From Verrucomicrobiota bacterium (lineage in GTDB: Bacteria; Verrucomicrobiota; Verrucomicrobiia; Opitutales; UBA953), in the NCBI GenBank assembly GCA_003569205.1, contig BGOK01000005.1, positions 1 to 57,715 of the forward strand: DNA of 57,715 bases, given 5' to 3'. The translations under genes were made by a program, and so were the position numbers. Positions 35,815 to 46,359 of this stretch are shown here, in pieces (the stretch's first letter is position 1; every line of letters starts with the position of its first letter). The notes beneath the pieces are model-generated. The model searched no databases, had not been told where the DNA came from, and saw nothing but the letters and a program-made list of their open reading frames with translations.

Positions 35815-35986
35815 TATTTTTGATCCCGGCTAGGCCCCTTATGGGACGCCTTTTGCATGCGGGAGCTAATGGCTCTTACTGAGGCTAGCTGCACCCGCCG
35901 CCTGTGCCGTCGCCCGCAGCGGAGGCCATCCGCCAAGGGATATTGACCAGGGGTCGTGCAGGGCAGCCTAATCCTGCCCACGAGCC

Positions 35987-37054
35987 TTAAAGGCCTTCGC
36001 GGTCGGAGAGGCGGCGATCCGGTACTTTCGCGCCTTTGGAGCGGAAGAACTCGCGGAGGACCTCGGCGCGGGCATCCGCCATGCGGTTCTTGCGGACGTC
36101 TTCGGGCGTTAGGAGCTTCTGCCGCTCAGTCATCATCCGGCGGAGCTGCATCAAGGCAGACTGCTGCAGTTGGCGGACCCGTTCGCGCGTGAGTTTAAAG
36201 AGTTCACCGACTTCCTCGAGTGTCAGGGGGCTTTCGCCATTCAAGCCAAAGCGTAGCGTGATGACCTCGGCCTCGCGCGGCTCGAGGTGGGCGAGCATTT
36301 CGGCGATTTCCGTGAGGTCGGACTTCCCGCGAAGGTTTTCGAAAGGCGAACGGGCCGTTTCATCCTTTACCAAGTCACCGAGGGTCGCATCGCCGTCTTC
36401 GCCGACCGGTTGATCGAGGGAGGCAGCCCGGTTGGCGACCGACTTCATATGCACGATCTTGGAGAGGGGGATGTCCATCGCCTGCGCGATTTCATCGTTA
36501 GTGGGTTCCCGTTCCAATTCCTTGGTGAGTAGGTTGGAAATCCGACGCATCTGGGCGATGCGGTCGACCATGTGCACGGGTAGGCGGATGGTTTTCCCAT
36601 CCGAAGCTAGCGCCCGCTTGATGGCCTGCTTGATCCACCACGCCGCGTAGGTACTGAGTTTGCCGCCTTTGTCGGGGTCGAAGCGTTCCACTGCCTTGAT
36701 AAGCCCGAAGTTACCTTCGCTGATGAGGTCCATCAGCGGTAGGCCGAAGTTATCGTAGTCCTTGGCGATGCGGACCACGAGGCGGAGGTTCGCCTGGATC
36801 ATGTGCTGGCGAGCAGCTTCGTCGCCTTTGAGGACCCGGCGGGCGAGCGCGGTTTCTTGTTCCAGCGTGAGCAGGGGGGTCTTACCGATTTGGTCGAGGT
36901 AGCTCCGGATCGGCGAGCGTTCATCCGGCGAGAGTTTTTCCCAGGCCTCGCCGGGCTCGGTCGGGTCGAGATTCACCGGGGCCGGTGGTGGCGGCGTCAC
37001 GACAGGCAATGGCTTCAGCCCCTTGTCCTTCTTCGTGGGCTTTGCTTTGGCCAT
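35987..37054 (-). CDS. RNA polymerase sigma-70 factor (RpoD/SigA-like)
   Basis: 355 residues. Region 1.2 is SPIRSYLDQIGKTPLLT. Region 2 has NLRLVVRIAKDYDN, DLISEGNFGLIKAVERFD and TYAAWWIKQAI for -10 recognition and melting. Region 3 follows (RLPVHMVDRIAQM). Region 4 has LTLEEVGELFKLTRERVRQLQ. The long acidic region 1.1 of housekeeping RpoD is missing; instead a 45-residue Pro-rich leader precedes region 1.2 and a 40-residue basic tail follows region 4. It could be the main sigma factor of this lineage or a group 2 factor. It lies 5 bases downstream of trpE and is probably cotranscribed. Confidence 0.93.
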   Translation of the reverse strand: MAKAKPTKKDKGLKPLPVVTPPPPAPVNLDPTEPGEAWEKLSPDERSPIRSYLDQIGKTPLLTLEQETALARRVLKGDEAARQHMIQANLRLVVRIAKDYDNFGLPLMDLISEGNFGLIKAVERFDPDKGGKLSTYAAWWIKQAIKRALASDGKTIRLPVHMVDRIAQMRRISNLLTKELEREPTNDEIAQAMDIPLSKIVHMKSVANRAASLDQPVGEDGDATLGDLVKDETARSPFENLRGKSDLTEIAEMLAHLEPREAEVITLRFGLNGESPLTLEEVGELFKLTRERVRQLQQSALMQLRRMMTERQKLLTPEDVRKNRMADARAEVLREFFRSKGAKVPDRRLSDREGL

Positions 37055-37059
37055 GGCGG

Positions 37060-38556
37060 TCAGGACTTCAGGCCAGCGGCCAGCCCGAGGGCGCGGAGTA
37101 CGCCTTTGGACTTATTGACCGTTTCTTCGTATTCGGCCGAGGGGACCGAATCCGCGACGACGCCGGCCCCCGCTTGCATGCTGGCTACGCCGTTCCGTAG
37201 GGAGGCCGTGCGGATGACGATGCACGAGTCGTGCCCGCCATCGAAGCCGAAATAACCCACGGCACCGCCGTAGACGCCGCGGCGCTCGCCTTCGAGTTCC
37301 GAGATGATCTGCATCGCACGTACCTTCGGGGCACCCGAGAGCGTGCCCGCTGGGAAGGTCGCGCGGAAAAGATCGAAGGCATCATGCTTCGGGGAGAGGT
37401 CGCCTTCCACCTGGGAGACGATGTGCATCACGTGCGAGTAGCGCTCGATGATGGCATAGGACGGGACCGTTACGGTGCCAGGCACGCAGACGCGGCCAAG
37501 GTCGTTGCGGGCCAGGTCGACCAACATGAGGTGCTCGGCGCGTTCCTTCGGGTCGGCCAAGAGTTCGGCTTCCAGTTTGCGGTCAGCGGCTTCGTCAATC
37601 CCGCGCGGGCGGGTGCCAGCGATGGGCCGGATCTCGCAGCGTCGGCCCGTGAGACGGACATTCACTTCGGGCGAGGCGCCCACGACGTCGAAGCCCAAGC
37701 CCGTCTCGATGACGAACATATAGGGCGACGGGTTAACGTGGCGGAGGACGCGGTAGAGGGCAAGGGGCTCGCCCTTGAAGGGGATATCGGTGCGGCGCGA
37801 GAGCACGACTTGGACGCAATCGCCAGCGCGGACATATTCCTGGGCGCGGCGGACGGCGGCTTCGAAGCCGGGCTGGCTGACGTTCGACTGGCCGACGGCG
37901 AAGCCAGCGGCATCGGGTAACTCGGCGGCTTGGGCGGCGCGGGGACCTGTGACGATAGCCTTGAGGGCCTCGAGGTCCTGCTTGGCGGCTAGCCAGATGG
38001 CATCGGCCTGTTCAGGCGACGTGATGCGGGTATTGACGATGAGACGCAGGGTCTGGCGGGCGTTGTCGAAGGCGACGACCCGGTCGACGAGCATGAAGTG
38101 GGTTAACGGCGTGCCCGCGGGGTCCTTGGCGGGACGAGGGACCGTGGGCTCGGTGCGGTGGACGTATTCGTAGCCGACCATGCCGACCATCCCGCCGACG
38201 AAAGGGGGCAGGCCAGGGACTTGGGCGACGCGGAGGCCAGCGACTTCCTTTTTAACGAGTTCGAGCGGGTCGGCCGGGGTGGGGAAGGATTCCTTGCGGC
38301 CATCGCGGTAGACTTTCTCGGTGCGGTCTTCCCACGAGGTGATTGTGAGGGCGGGGCCAGCGCCACAGAAGCTATAGCGGCCGATGTGTTCGCCGCCAGT
38401 GACGGATTCAAAGAGAAAGCTCGCACCTTGGCTGCGCAAGCGGGCGTAGACCGAAACGGGCGTCTCCAAATCGGCCATCAAGTCTAGGCAGACGGGCACG
38501 ATATCACAAGTGCGGGCGAACTCTCGGAAGGCAGCTTGGTCAGGCACTAGGCTCAC
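37060..38556 (-). CDS. trpE: Anthranilate synthase component I
   Basis: Makes anthranilate from chorismate using ammonia supplied by TrpG. 498 residues. The N-terminal feedback region holds FESVTGGEHIGRYSF, where tryptophan binds in homologues. The catalytic C-terminal part has IRPIAGTRPRG, LMLVDLARNDLGRVC, PAGTLSGAPKVRAM and GGAVGYFGFDG. The last signatures and the VPSYA segment fit TrpE better than PabB. No trpG or other trp gene is next to it. The sigma factor gene follows after 5 bases. Confidence 0.94.
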   Translation of the reverse strand: MSLVPDQAAFREFARTCDIVPVCLDLMADLETPVSVYARLRSQGASFLFESVTGGEHIGRYSFCGAGPALTITSWEDRTEKVYRDGRKESFPTPADPLELVKKEVAGLRVAQVPGLPPFVGGMVGMVGYEYVHRTEPTVPRPAKDPAGTPLTHFMLVDRVVAFDNARQTLRLIVNTRITSPEQADAIWLAAKQDLEALKAIVTGPRAAQAAELPDAAGFAVGQSNVSQPGFEAAVRRAQEYVRAGDCVQVVLSRRTDIPFKGEPLALYRVLRHVNPSPYMFVIETGLGFDVVGASPEVNVRLTGRRCEIRPIAGTRPRGIDEAADRKLEAELLADPKERAEHLMLVDLARNDLGRVCVPGTVTVPSYAIIERYSHVMHIVSQVEGDLSPKHDAFDLFRATFPAGTLSGAPKVRAMQIISELEGERRGVYGGAVGYFGFDGGHDSCIVIRTASLRNGVASMQAGAGVVADSVPSAEYEETVNKSKGVLRALGLAAGLKS

Positions 38557-38636
38557 GGGCTGAAACTAGAGGGATTCCTTGGAGGGAGGAAACTTAATAA
38601 CCAAGCCCAAGGCCAAAACTCGGCTCAGAAGGGCGT

Positions 38637-39572
38637 CTAACCTTTCGAATTAGCCTGCCAGCGACCCCAGAGTGAAAGCGGGAGTAAGCGACCGTTACCT
38701 TCCTGTTTCAAGGCGAGTTCGCCGATGTCGATTTTGCCACCGAGGCCGCTGGTACATTCCTCCAGCAGGTTGTGACAGAGAATCGACGACGCATCGATGG
38801 TGTAGACCGTAAGGATCATGAACTGCGCCTGCGGGGAAAGGAGTTCGCGACAGGAACGGAGGAGGGGAGCGAGGTCTTGTTCGACCTTCCAGAATTCGCC
38901 CGTCGGGCCGCGACCGAAAGCCGGCGGGTCCATGAGGACGGCTTCGTACTGGTTGCCGCGCTTGATCTCGCGCTTCACGAAAGTCGGGGCGTCTTCGATA
39001 ATCCAGCGGATGGGCTCCTCGGTTAGGCCAGAGGCCTCTTGGTTACGTCGACCCCAGGCGACCGCGGGCTTGGAGGCATCGACGTGCGTCACGTGCCAGC
39101 CGGCTTGGGCGGCGATTAGCGAAGCAGCCCCGGTGTAGCCGAAAAGGTTGAGCAAGCGGGGGCGGTTCGCGCCAGTGGCCTTTTGCTCGGCCAGCCACTT
39201 CCAGTGGGGCGACTGTTCGGCGAAGACGCCAAATTGCTTGGAATTATCCATGAAGCGCAGCTGCAGCTTCAGTTTCCCCAACTTCGTTTCCCAGTCGCGG
39301 GGGCAATTGCCGTTGAGCTTCCAGCGGCCTTCGCGACCGCCTTCTTCGTGCACCGCGACGGCTTTAGCCCATTCGGTCCGTGGCAGGCTTTGGCGCCACC
39401 AGGCTTTGGGTTCGCTGCGGACCATGCGGACGCCACCGATTTCCTCGAGCTTGAGGCCGTCGCCGGTGTCCAGAAGGCGGTGGCCTTCCCAATCGCTGAC
39501 TAGAACTTGGATGTTCACCTCGGCAATGTGAGCCTTGTTTCGCTCGGAGTGAAGCCCGCTTTTGCTCGCCAT
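38637..39572 (-). CDS. RlmI-like SAM-dependent RNA methyltransferase
   Basis: 311 residues of the RlmI/RlmK family. The SAM site is LLNLFGYTGAASLIAAQAG, followed by VDASKPAVAWGRRN and the catalytic motif MDPPAFGRGP. The N-terminal PUA domain of RlmI is absent and is replaced by about 100 residues with WWRQSLPRTEW. The target RNA is not known. The ATG at 39572 overlaps the start of the opposing GH13 gene within the word CATG; longer starts exist at 39590 and 39638. Confidence 0.85.
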   Translation of the reverse strand: MASKSGLHSERNKAHIAEVNIQVLVSDWEGHRLLDTGDGLKLEEIGGVRMVRSEPKAWWRQSLPRTEWAKAVAVHEEGGREGRWKLNGNCPRDWETKLGKLKLQLRFMDNSKQFGVFAEQSPHWKWLAEQKATGANRPRLLNLFGYTGAASLIAAQAGWHVTHVDASKPAVAWGRRNQEASGLTEEPIRWIIEDAPTFVKREIKRGNQYEAVLMDPPAFGRGPTGEFWKVEQDLAPLLRSCRELLSPQAQFMILTVYTIDASSILCHNLLEECTSGLGGKIDIGELALKQEGNGRLLPLSLWGRWQANSKG

Positions 39573-41970
39573 GGATTTCTTCGGCCGCATCAAGGACGCC
39601 ATGAACCGTCTGCTCGCCAGCGCGCGCTGGGAGACCAAGGCCTCGGGCTTGGTCGCCTTGGCCAGTGATTGGCGGTCGGAGACGCCCCCGCCGTTGCTCT
39701 TAAACGAGCCAGCGGTGTTGGTGACTTTGGAGCGGGCCGAGGCCCAAGCCTGGGCGACCCGTTCCGGCTGCTGGATCGAGGACGGTCAGGTGCACTTTTT
39801 TCTGTGGAAGCCCCTCTGTCCCGAAGCGACCGACGCCAGCCTGCGGGTGCTGGGGCCGTTCAACGACTGGGGGAACGTCGCCGACATGGCGCCGTGGACT
39901 TTGCATGCGGTCTGCTTACTCGGCGCTGAAGGGTTCGAGGTAAGCGCGCCGGTCGCAGCAGTGTTGGGGGACGCCCCTTCGATGGCGTTCAAGTTTATCC
40001 GCACGGACGGACGCTGGTTGGAGCCCCCGCATGACGCTGACAATGTGCAGCGCGATGCCCACGGTAACCGTAACCTGACCGTCGACCCTGCCCGGACGAA
40101 CCTGCACGTCTTCCGCTTCACCGCGACCGGCGCGGTCCCCGAGCAACACCCCGTCCGGGTACTCTTTGAGCATGATGACCTCGTGGAGTTTTGCGAAGTC
40201 CTGGCCTCCGATCCACTCGATGTCCTCGAACCGCCGGGTCCGTTCGGTGCGACCGTCTCCCCCCAGGGCACGACTTTCCGCGTCTTCGCGCCGCGGGCCC
40301 GGGCGGTCAGTGTCGGCTACTCGCGCCAGGTCTCAACCGACCTCGCCGTGGCACCGCTGCCGGGGTATCTAGAATTAAAACCCGCCGGTCAAGGGGCGTG
40401 GGAAGGTGTCGTCACTGAAGACCTCACGGACGCGATTTACCTTTTGGATATTGATGGCCGCCGCACGTTCGATCCTTGGGCCAAGCGACTTAACTTCGAT
40501 GCGGGCGTGGTTTGCGGCCCCGCTGAATTGGCTGATTTTAAGGACGGATTCGTCACCCCCGCCGCGGAGGATCTCGTCATTGTAGAGGCCCACGTGCGCG
40601 ACCTGCTGGGGCTAACGGAGACCGCCGGCCTCCCGGGTTTTCGTGACTTAGCCCAATGGATTCGCCGCGATGGCGCTTACCTGCGGTCCTTGGGTGTGAA
40701 CGCTTTGGAGCTCCTACCTTGCACGGATTACGAGCGCGATGGCCCCGAGGAATACCACTGGGGCTACATGCCTATCTCCGCTTTTGCCCCCGCGATGCCG
40801 TATGCTTGGGACGATGCCAAGTCCGTGAATGCCACCGAGGCTTTCCGTGATTTAGTGCGGGCCTGCCATGAGGCGGGCCTCGCGGTCATCATGGATCTCG
40901 TGCTGAATCATTTCGGTGCACCGAACGCTTTGCAGGCTATTGACCCGAGTTATTATTACCGCGTCGATGCGGAGGGCAAACTCTCGAACTGGAGCGGTTG
41001 CGGTAATGACGTCCGAGCCGAGGCTCCGATGTTCCGTCGGCTCGTCCTCGCTTCGCTGCAGCATTGGACCCAGACGCTGGGCGTCGATGGGGTCCGCCTC
41101 GATTTAGCGGAGTTGCTGGGCACGCCTTTGCTCCGCGAGATCGAGGAAGACTTCCGGGCGCAGCGGCCCGAGAAGATTCTCATCGCTGAGCCTTGGAGCT
41201 TTCGTGGGTACATCGCTCGGGACCTGGACCATACCACCTGGACGAGCTGGGACGATGCCTTCCGCGAGTTTTTGCCGTCCTATGTCCGCGGCCATGCGCA
41301 TGCCTCCGACCTCCTCCACCAAATGGCGGCCTGTGCTTTCCGACCAGCGGCCCGCTTGCGGTATGCGCAGTCGCATGATGACATGGCTTGGTTGGATCGC
41401 ATCACCGAGCAACCTGGTGCTGATGCCTTGGAGCCAACCGCCTCCGATATTCTGCGCACCCGTTTGATGCACGTGATCCTCCTCTGCTCGGCAGGCATCC
41501 CGATGCTCGCTGCGGGCCAGGACTTCCTGATGACTAAGCGCGGCGTGGCCAATACCTGGCGGCGGGGCGACCTGAACCGCTTGGACCCAGCGCGTTTGGA
41601 ACTCTTCCGGGACGAGCACGAGTTCGTGGCGCAACTGATCCGCTTCCGCTTGTCTCCCCAAGGAGCCGGCTTACGCCCGCGGCAGGCCGTCTCGCCTGGC
41701 TGGATGAACGCTAGCCTGCAGTCGGGCGGGGAGGCTTTTGTCGCCGTCTTCAACGCCGATGGACAACTCGGGCCTGAGCGTATCCTCGTCGCCTGTAATC
41801 CACAGGGCTCGCCCGTCGAGTTACCCTTGCCGGCCCTTGCCGCTTGGCAGCCCGTCGTCCTTTCGCCCCGTCGGGGCACCCGCCATGCCTCTGCGGAGGC
41901 CCCGCAAATCCAGTCCGGCATGCTTTCACTTCCGGCTTTGGGGTGCGGAGTTTGGGTTGTTAAGGCCTAA
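39571..41970 (+). CDS. GH13 glycogen debranching enzyme / pullulanase-like
   Basis: 799 residues. The N-terminal half has carbohydrate-binding modules, one of them CBM48-like (GATVSPQGTTFRVFAPRA). The catalytic barrel shows GYMPISAFAP, VIMDLVLNH, GVDGVRLDLAE with the nucleophile D511, ILIAEPWSF with the acid E540, and the third acid D603 in SHDDM (HDN is more usual). The order is that of type I pullulanases, which cut alpha-1,6 branches of glycogen or pullulan. There is no signal peptide, so it is cytosolic and likely acts on glycogen. An alternative start is the ATG at 39601. No other glycogen gene is near, but glycolytic genes follow. Confidence 0.9.
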   Translation: MDFFGRIKDAMNRLLASARWETKASGLVALASDWRSETPPPLLLNEPAVLVTLERAEAQAWATRSGCWIEDGQVHFFLWKPLCPEATDASLRVLGPFNDWGNVADMAPWTLHAVCLLGAEGFEVSAPVAAVLGDAPSMAFKFIRTDGRWLEPPHDADNVQRDAHGNRNLTVDPARTNLHVFRFTATGAVPEQHPVRVLFEHDDLVEFCEVLASDPLDVLEPPGPFGATVSPQGTTFRVFAPRARAVSVGYSRQVSTDLAVAPLPGYLELKPAGQGAWEGVVTEDLTDAIYLLDIDGRRTFDPWAKRLNFDAGVVCGPAELADFKDGFVTPAAEDLVIVEAHVRDLLGLTETAGLPGFRDLAQWIRRDGAYLRSLGVNALELLPCTDYERDGPEEYHWGYMPISAFAPAMPYAWDDAKSVNATEAFRDLVRACHEAGLAVIMDLVLNHFGAPNALQAIDPSYYYRVDAEGKLSNWSGCGNDVRAEAPMFRRLVLASLQHWTQTLGVDGVRLDLAELLGTPLLREIEEDFRAQRPEKILIAEPWSFRGYIARDLDHTTWTSWDDAFREFLPSYVRGHAHASDLLHQMAACAFRPAARLRYAQSHDDMAWLDRITEQPGADALEPTASDILRTRLMHVILLCSAGIPMLAAGQDFLMTKRGVANTWRRGDLNRLDPARLELFRDEHEFVAQLIRFRLSPQGAGLRPRQAVSPGWMNASLQSGGEAFVAVFNADGQLGPERILVACNPQGSPVELPLPALAAWQPVVLSPRRGTRHASAEAPQIQSGMLSLPALGCGVWVVKA

Positions 41971-43104
<1,134 letters not shown>

Positions 43105-43126
43105 GTTTAGTCCGACCTACCTGACG

Positions 43127-43159
43127 ACAGGCGACCCTCGGGTCGCCTGTTTTGTTTTA
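43127..43159 (+). terminator. Terminator between gap and pgk
   Basis: ACAGGCGACC-ctcg-GGTCGCCTGT is a perfect 10-base stem, followed by TTTGTTTT. It may cause partial termination so that gap transcripts outnumber pgk. Confidence 0.93.
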
Positions 43160-43265
43160 GGCTCCGATGGGTAGGGCGGAGCAGGGGACTGCCGCCAGTT
43201 TGGGCCATCCGCTGGTTTAGCCTTCCCACGGCTGGGGGAACACCTTTCTCTCCTGCTTTCCGACC

Positions 43266-44510
43266 ATGCCTGTACCTTCTCTCCGCGAACTCGGTTCCGT
43301 CTCTGGTCTCCGCGCCCTCGTGCGCGTCGACTTCAATGTCCCTCAGGACAAGAAGACCGGTGCCATCACCAATACCCAGCGGATCGCTGCGGCCCTGCCG
43401 ACCATCAAGTTCCTCCTGGAAGGCGGTGCCTCCCTGGTGCTGATGTCGCACCTTGGCCGTCCGGACGGGAAGGTCGTGGAGAAGTTCTCCCTGCGTGCGG
43501 TCGCCGTCGAACTCGAGAAGCTCTTGGGCCGCCCAGTGCAGTTCATCCCAAGTTGTGTAGGCCCTGAAGCCGAAGCCGCTGCGAAGGCCCTCAAGGCTGG
43601 CGAAGTTCTGCTTCTCGAAAACCTCCGTTTCCACATCGAAGAAGAAGGTAAAGTGAAGCTCGAAGACGGCACCAGCATGAAGGCTGATCCCGTCAAGGTT
43701 GCCGAGTTCCGCGCGTCCCTCTCCCGCCTCGGCGACGTCTACGTCAACGATGCTTTCGGCACCGCCCACCGCGCCCACTCCTCGATGGTCGGCGTCAATT
43801 TACCCCGTAAATCCGCGGGTTTCCTGCTTGAAGCCGAACTCAAGGCTTTCGACATCGTGCTCAACAATCCGCAGCGTCCGTTACTCGCGATTCTCGGCGG
43901 CGCCAAGATTGCCGACAAGATTCCGCTCATCCGCAACCTCATCGAGAAGGCGGATGAAATCATCATCGGCGGCGGCATGGCCTACACCTTCCGCAAGGTC
44001 TGCGACGGGATGGAAATCGGCAACTCCCTTTACGACGCCGAAGGCGCTAAGATTGTCCAGGAACTCCTTGATAAGGCCAAGGCTCGCGGCGTGAAGGTCA
44101 CGCTCCCCGTCGACTTCAACTGCGGCGACAAGTTCTCGCCTGATTCCAACACGCAGCCTGCGACGATGCAGTCGGGCATCCCAGCGGGTTGGGAAGGCAT
44201 GGATGCGGGTCCCGAGTCCATTAAACTTTACGAAGCGGCCATCGGTCGTGCTGGTACGGTTATCTGGAATGGCCCTTGCGGCGTGTTCGAGTTCGATAAG
44301 TTCGCGGTCGGCTCCAAGGCCATGGCGGCAGCCGTCGCCCAGGCGACGGCGCGCGGCGCGATTACCATCGTCGGCGGCGGCGACACCGCCACGGCGGCGA
44401 AGAAGTTTGGCGTCGATACGCAGGTCACGCACTGCTCCACCGGCGGCGGCGCTTCCCTCGAATACCTCGAAGGCAAGGTCCTCCCCGGCGTGGCCGCTCT
44501 CTCGGCTTAA
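43266..44510 (+). CDS. pgk: Phosphoglycerate kinase
   Basis: Transfers phosphate from 1,3-bisphosphoglycerate to ADP. 414 residues. The N-terminal domain has [22 protein letters not shown] and [12 protein letters not shown]. The nucleotide domain has [30 protein letters not shown] and [13 protein letters not shown]. The start ATG at 43266 follows a pyrimidine-rich leader (ctctcctgctttccgacc). tpiA follows after 32 bases, so the two are cotranscribed. Confidence 0.98.
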   Translation: MPVPSLRELGSVSGLRALVRVDFNVPQDKKTGAITNTQRIAAALPTIKFLLEGGASLVLMSHLGRPDGKVVEKFSLRAVAVELEKLLGRPVQFIPSCVGPEAEAAAKALKAGEVLLLENLRFHIEEEGKVKLEDGTSMKADPVKVAEFRASLSRLGDVYVNDAFGTAHRAHSSMVGVNLPRKSAGFLLEAELKAFDIVLNNPQRPLLAILGGAKIADKIPLIRNLIEKADEIIIGGGMAYTFRKVCDGMEIGNSLYDAEGAKIVQELLDKAKARGVKVTLPVDFNCGDKFSPDSNTQPATMQSGIPAGWEGMDAGPESIKLYEAAIGRAGTVIWNGPCGVFEFDKFAVGSKAMAAAVAQATARGAITIVGGGDTATAAKKFGVDTQVTHCSTGGGASLEYLEGKVLPGVAALSA

Positions 44511-44542
44511 AGCTTTCGCTATTAACAATCTATACCAACAAT

Positions 44543-45319
44543 ATGTCTAAGCGCACCCCCCTCATCGCTGGTAACTGGAAGATGAACAAGACCGCCACGG
44601 ATGGCATCGAGCTCGTTAAGGCGATCTCGGCCGCCGTCGGTATCGACCCAAACGTCAATATCGTCCTTTGCCCGCCCTTCACGGCCCTCTCGGCCGTCGG
44701 TGCGGCTATCGAAGGTTCGCACCTCGCCCTCGGCGCGCAGAACCTGCACGACAAGACCAACGGTGCCTTCACCGGTGAAATCTCGGCCTCCATGCTGCGC
44801 GACCTCCACGTCACGCACGTGATTATTGGCCACAGCGAACGCCGCAGTATCTTCGGTGAAGATGACGCGTTCGTGAACCGCAAGGTGCATGCTGCCCTCG
44901 GCGCGACGTTGCGCCCCATTCTCTGCGTTGGGGAGCTCCTCGCTGAGCGCGAAGCCGACCAGACGATGGAAGTCGTGCGCCGCCAGGTGGAGAAGGGCCT
45001 CGAAGGCGTACCGGCCGCCAAGGCCGACCACGTTATCATTGCTTACGAGCCAGTCTGGGCAATCGGTACCGGCAAGACGGCGACCCCGGCCATGGCCCAG
45101 GAAGTGCATGCGTTTATCCGCAAGCTCCTGACCCAGCAGTTCGGCGCCGAGTCGGCGGCCCGCATCCTCATTCTCTACGGTGGCTCGATGAAGCCGGACA
45201 ACGCCGATGCCCTGTTGGCGGAGCAAGATATCGACGGCGGTCTGATCGGGGGCGCTTCCCTCGAAGCCAAGAGCTTCGTTGAGCTCGTCCGCTCGGCCTC
45301 GAAGTCCGTCGCTGGCTAA
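44543..45319 (+). CDS. tpiA: Triose-phosphate isomerase
   Basis: Interconverts DHAP and glyceraldehyde 3-phosphate. 258 residues. GNWKMNK holds the catalytic lysine, VIIGHSERR the histidine, AYEPVWAIGTGKTATP the catalytic glutamate and flexible loop 6, and LYGGSMKP the phosphate-binding loop. It is the last gene of the cluster. The start is preceded by tataccaacaat. Confidence 0.98.
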   Translation: MSKRTPLIAGNWKMNKTATDGIELVKAISAAVGIDPNVNIVLCPPFTALSAVGAAIEGSHLALGAQNLHDKTNGAFTGEISASMLRDLHVTHVIIGHSERRSIFGEDDAFVNRKVHAALGATLRPILCVGELLAEREADQTMEVVRRQVEKGLEGVPAAKADHVIIAYEPVWAIGTGKTATPAMAQEVHAFIRKLLTQQFGAESAARILILYGGSMKPDNADALLAEQDIDGGLIGGASLEAKSFVELVRSASKSVAG

Positions 45320-45340
45320 GTCAAACGACCCTTCGGCACC

Positions 45341-45391
45341 TAGGCCGACAGAGGTGATTAGCCCTACAAGGCCAATCCCTCTGTCGGCCTA
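45341..45391. terminator. 14-base perfect inverted repeat after tpiA
   Basis: TAGGCCGACAGAGG (45341-45354) pairs exactly with CCTCTGTCGGCCTA (45378-45391) across a 23-base loop. Only a weak T-run follows (atagttt), so it may be a processing hairpin or an inefficient terminator, or a small intergenic repeat. Confidence 0.6.
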
Positions 45392-45444
45392 ATAGTTTGA
45401 TACCTGTCCAATGGCGTGGTCTAGGTTCTCCGCCGGCGTCGTAT

Positions 45445-45530
45445 TTGACAGTTTAGATTTAACTTATTGTTAATCAACAACTTAAGTTAGTTTAAAACAC
45501 TCCATTAACAGGTTCATTAACAGGTTATAC
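45445..45530 (+). promoter_or_regulatory. AT-rich control region of the ACIII operon
   Basis: TTGACA (45445-45450) is followed by 17 bases and TGTTAA (45468-45473), a plausible promoter. Overlapping it is a dyad, TAACTTA-TTGTT...AACAA..TAAGTTA (45460-45489), with the exact palindrome AACTTAAGTT at its right side. Then CATTAACAGGTT is repeated twice in tandem (45503-45526). The stretch is much more AT-rich than its surroundings. The dyad and tandem repeat are likely regulator sites (inference). The untranslated leader to actA would be about 155 bases. Confidence 0.55.
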
Positions 45531-45639
45531 CCTGCTAACCCCCTAAACTCGTCCAAAAGTCCTAAAAATTGGGTTGCGAAGGGGGGGCGGCTTTCGTGCC
45601 TCTGTGGGCAAAAGCACCACTTCTCCGCCCGTTATCCCG

Positions 45640-46341
45640 ATGCGTAAGCTCATTAACTTCCTGACCGGCGCCGCCCCTCGCGGCAACTTCTTCCCTCGCT
45701 CGGTCAACAGCATCCCGCTCCAGGTGCTCATTTGTCTCTTGGTCACGGGTGCCGTGGTCGTCGCCGGCATCAACGAGTACGCCACGAACAAGTATTTAAA
45801 CGTCGGATACACGCCTGATCAGCCGGTGGCCTTCGATCACTCCTTCCACGCTGGTCCCGATTCGGTACTCGGCCTCGATTGCCGCTATTGCCACAACTCC
45901 GTCGACAAGTCCGCGCACTCGAATGTGCCCGCGACCAACACCTGTTGGAATTGCCACAGCCAAGTGAAGCCCGACAGCCCGGCGTTGGCCCTGATTCGTC
46001 GCAGCGCTGAAACCGGCGAAGCCGTGCGCTGGGTCAAGGTGCACAAGGTGCCCGACTACGTTTACTTTAACCACGCTGTGCACGTGAACCGCGGCATCAG
46101 CTGCGTCGAGTGCCATGGCCGCGTTGACCAACAGGTCGTCGTTGGTCAGCAGAAGTCCTTGAACATGCTCTTCTGCCTCGATTGCCACCGCAACCCCGAG
46201 CAGTTCATCCGTCCCGTCGACAAGGTGACCGACCTCGCTTGGAAAGCTGAATCTCCCGCTGCGCAGACCGCCCAGGGCACGAAGTTCGTGCACGACTGGA
46301 AAGTTAATCCTCCCCAGAGCTGCTCGGGCTGCCACCGCTAA
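45640..46341 (+). CDS. actA: Alternative complex III pentahaem cytochrome c subunit ActA
   Basis: 233 residues. An N-terminal membrane anchor (IPLQVLICLLVTGAVVVAG) precedes a periplasmic domain with five haem sites: CRYCH, CWNCH, CVECH, CLDCH and CSGCH. Extra histidines in FDHSFH and FNHAVHVN can act as distal ligands. In ACIII, ActA passes electrons from the FeS subunit and the quinol site toward ActE and outside acceptors. actB follows after 18 bases. The ATG at 45640 is chosen since the upstream frame is not conserved. Confidence 0.95.
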   Translation: MRKLINFLTGAAPRGNFFPRSVNSIPLQVLICLLVTGAVVVAGINEYATNKYLNVGYTPDQPVAFDHSFHAGPDSVLGLDCRYCHNSVDKSAHSNVPATNTCWNCHSQVKPDSPALALIRRSAETGEAVRWVKVHKVPDYVYFNHAVHVNRGISCVECHGRVDQQVVVGQQKSLNMLFCLDCHRNPEQFIRPVDKVTDLAWKAESPAAQTAQGTKFVHDWKVNPPQSCSGCHR

Positions 46342-46359
46342 TCCCCGCCTTTTTCTTCG

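Noticed and set aside
35820..35985. Possible structured RNA (6S or SRP-like) between the secreted protein gene and the sigma factor
   Set aside because: Several short stems exist, but neither the open-bubble layout of 6S nor the SRP tetraloop motif can be shown. The GGGCAG/CTGCCC pair near 35960 lacks a U-run, so I do not call it a terminator either.
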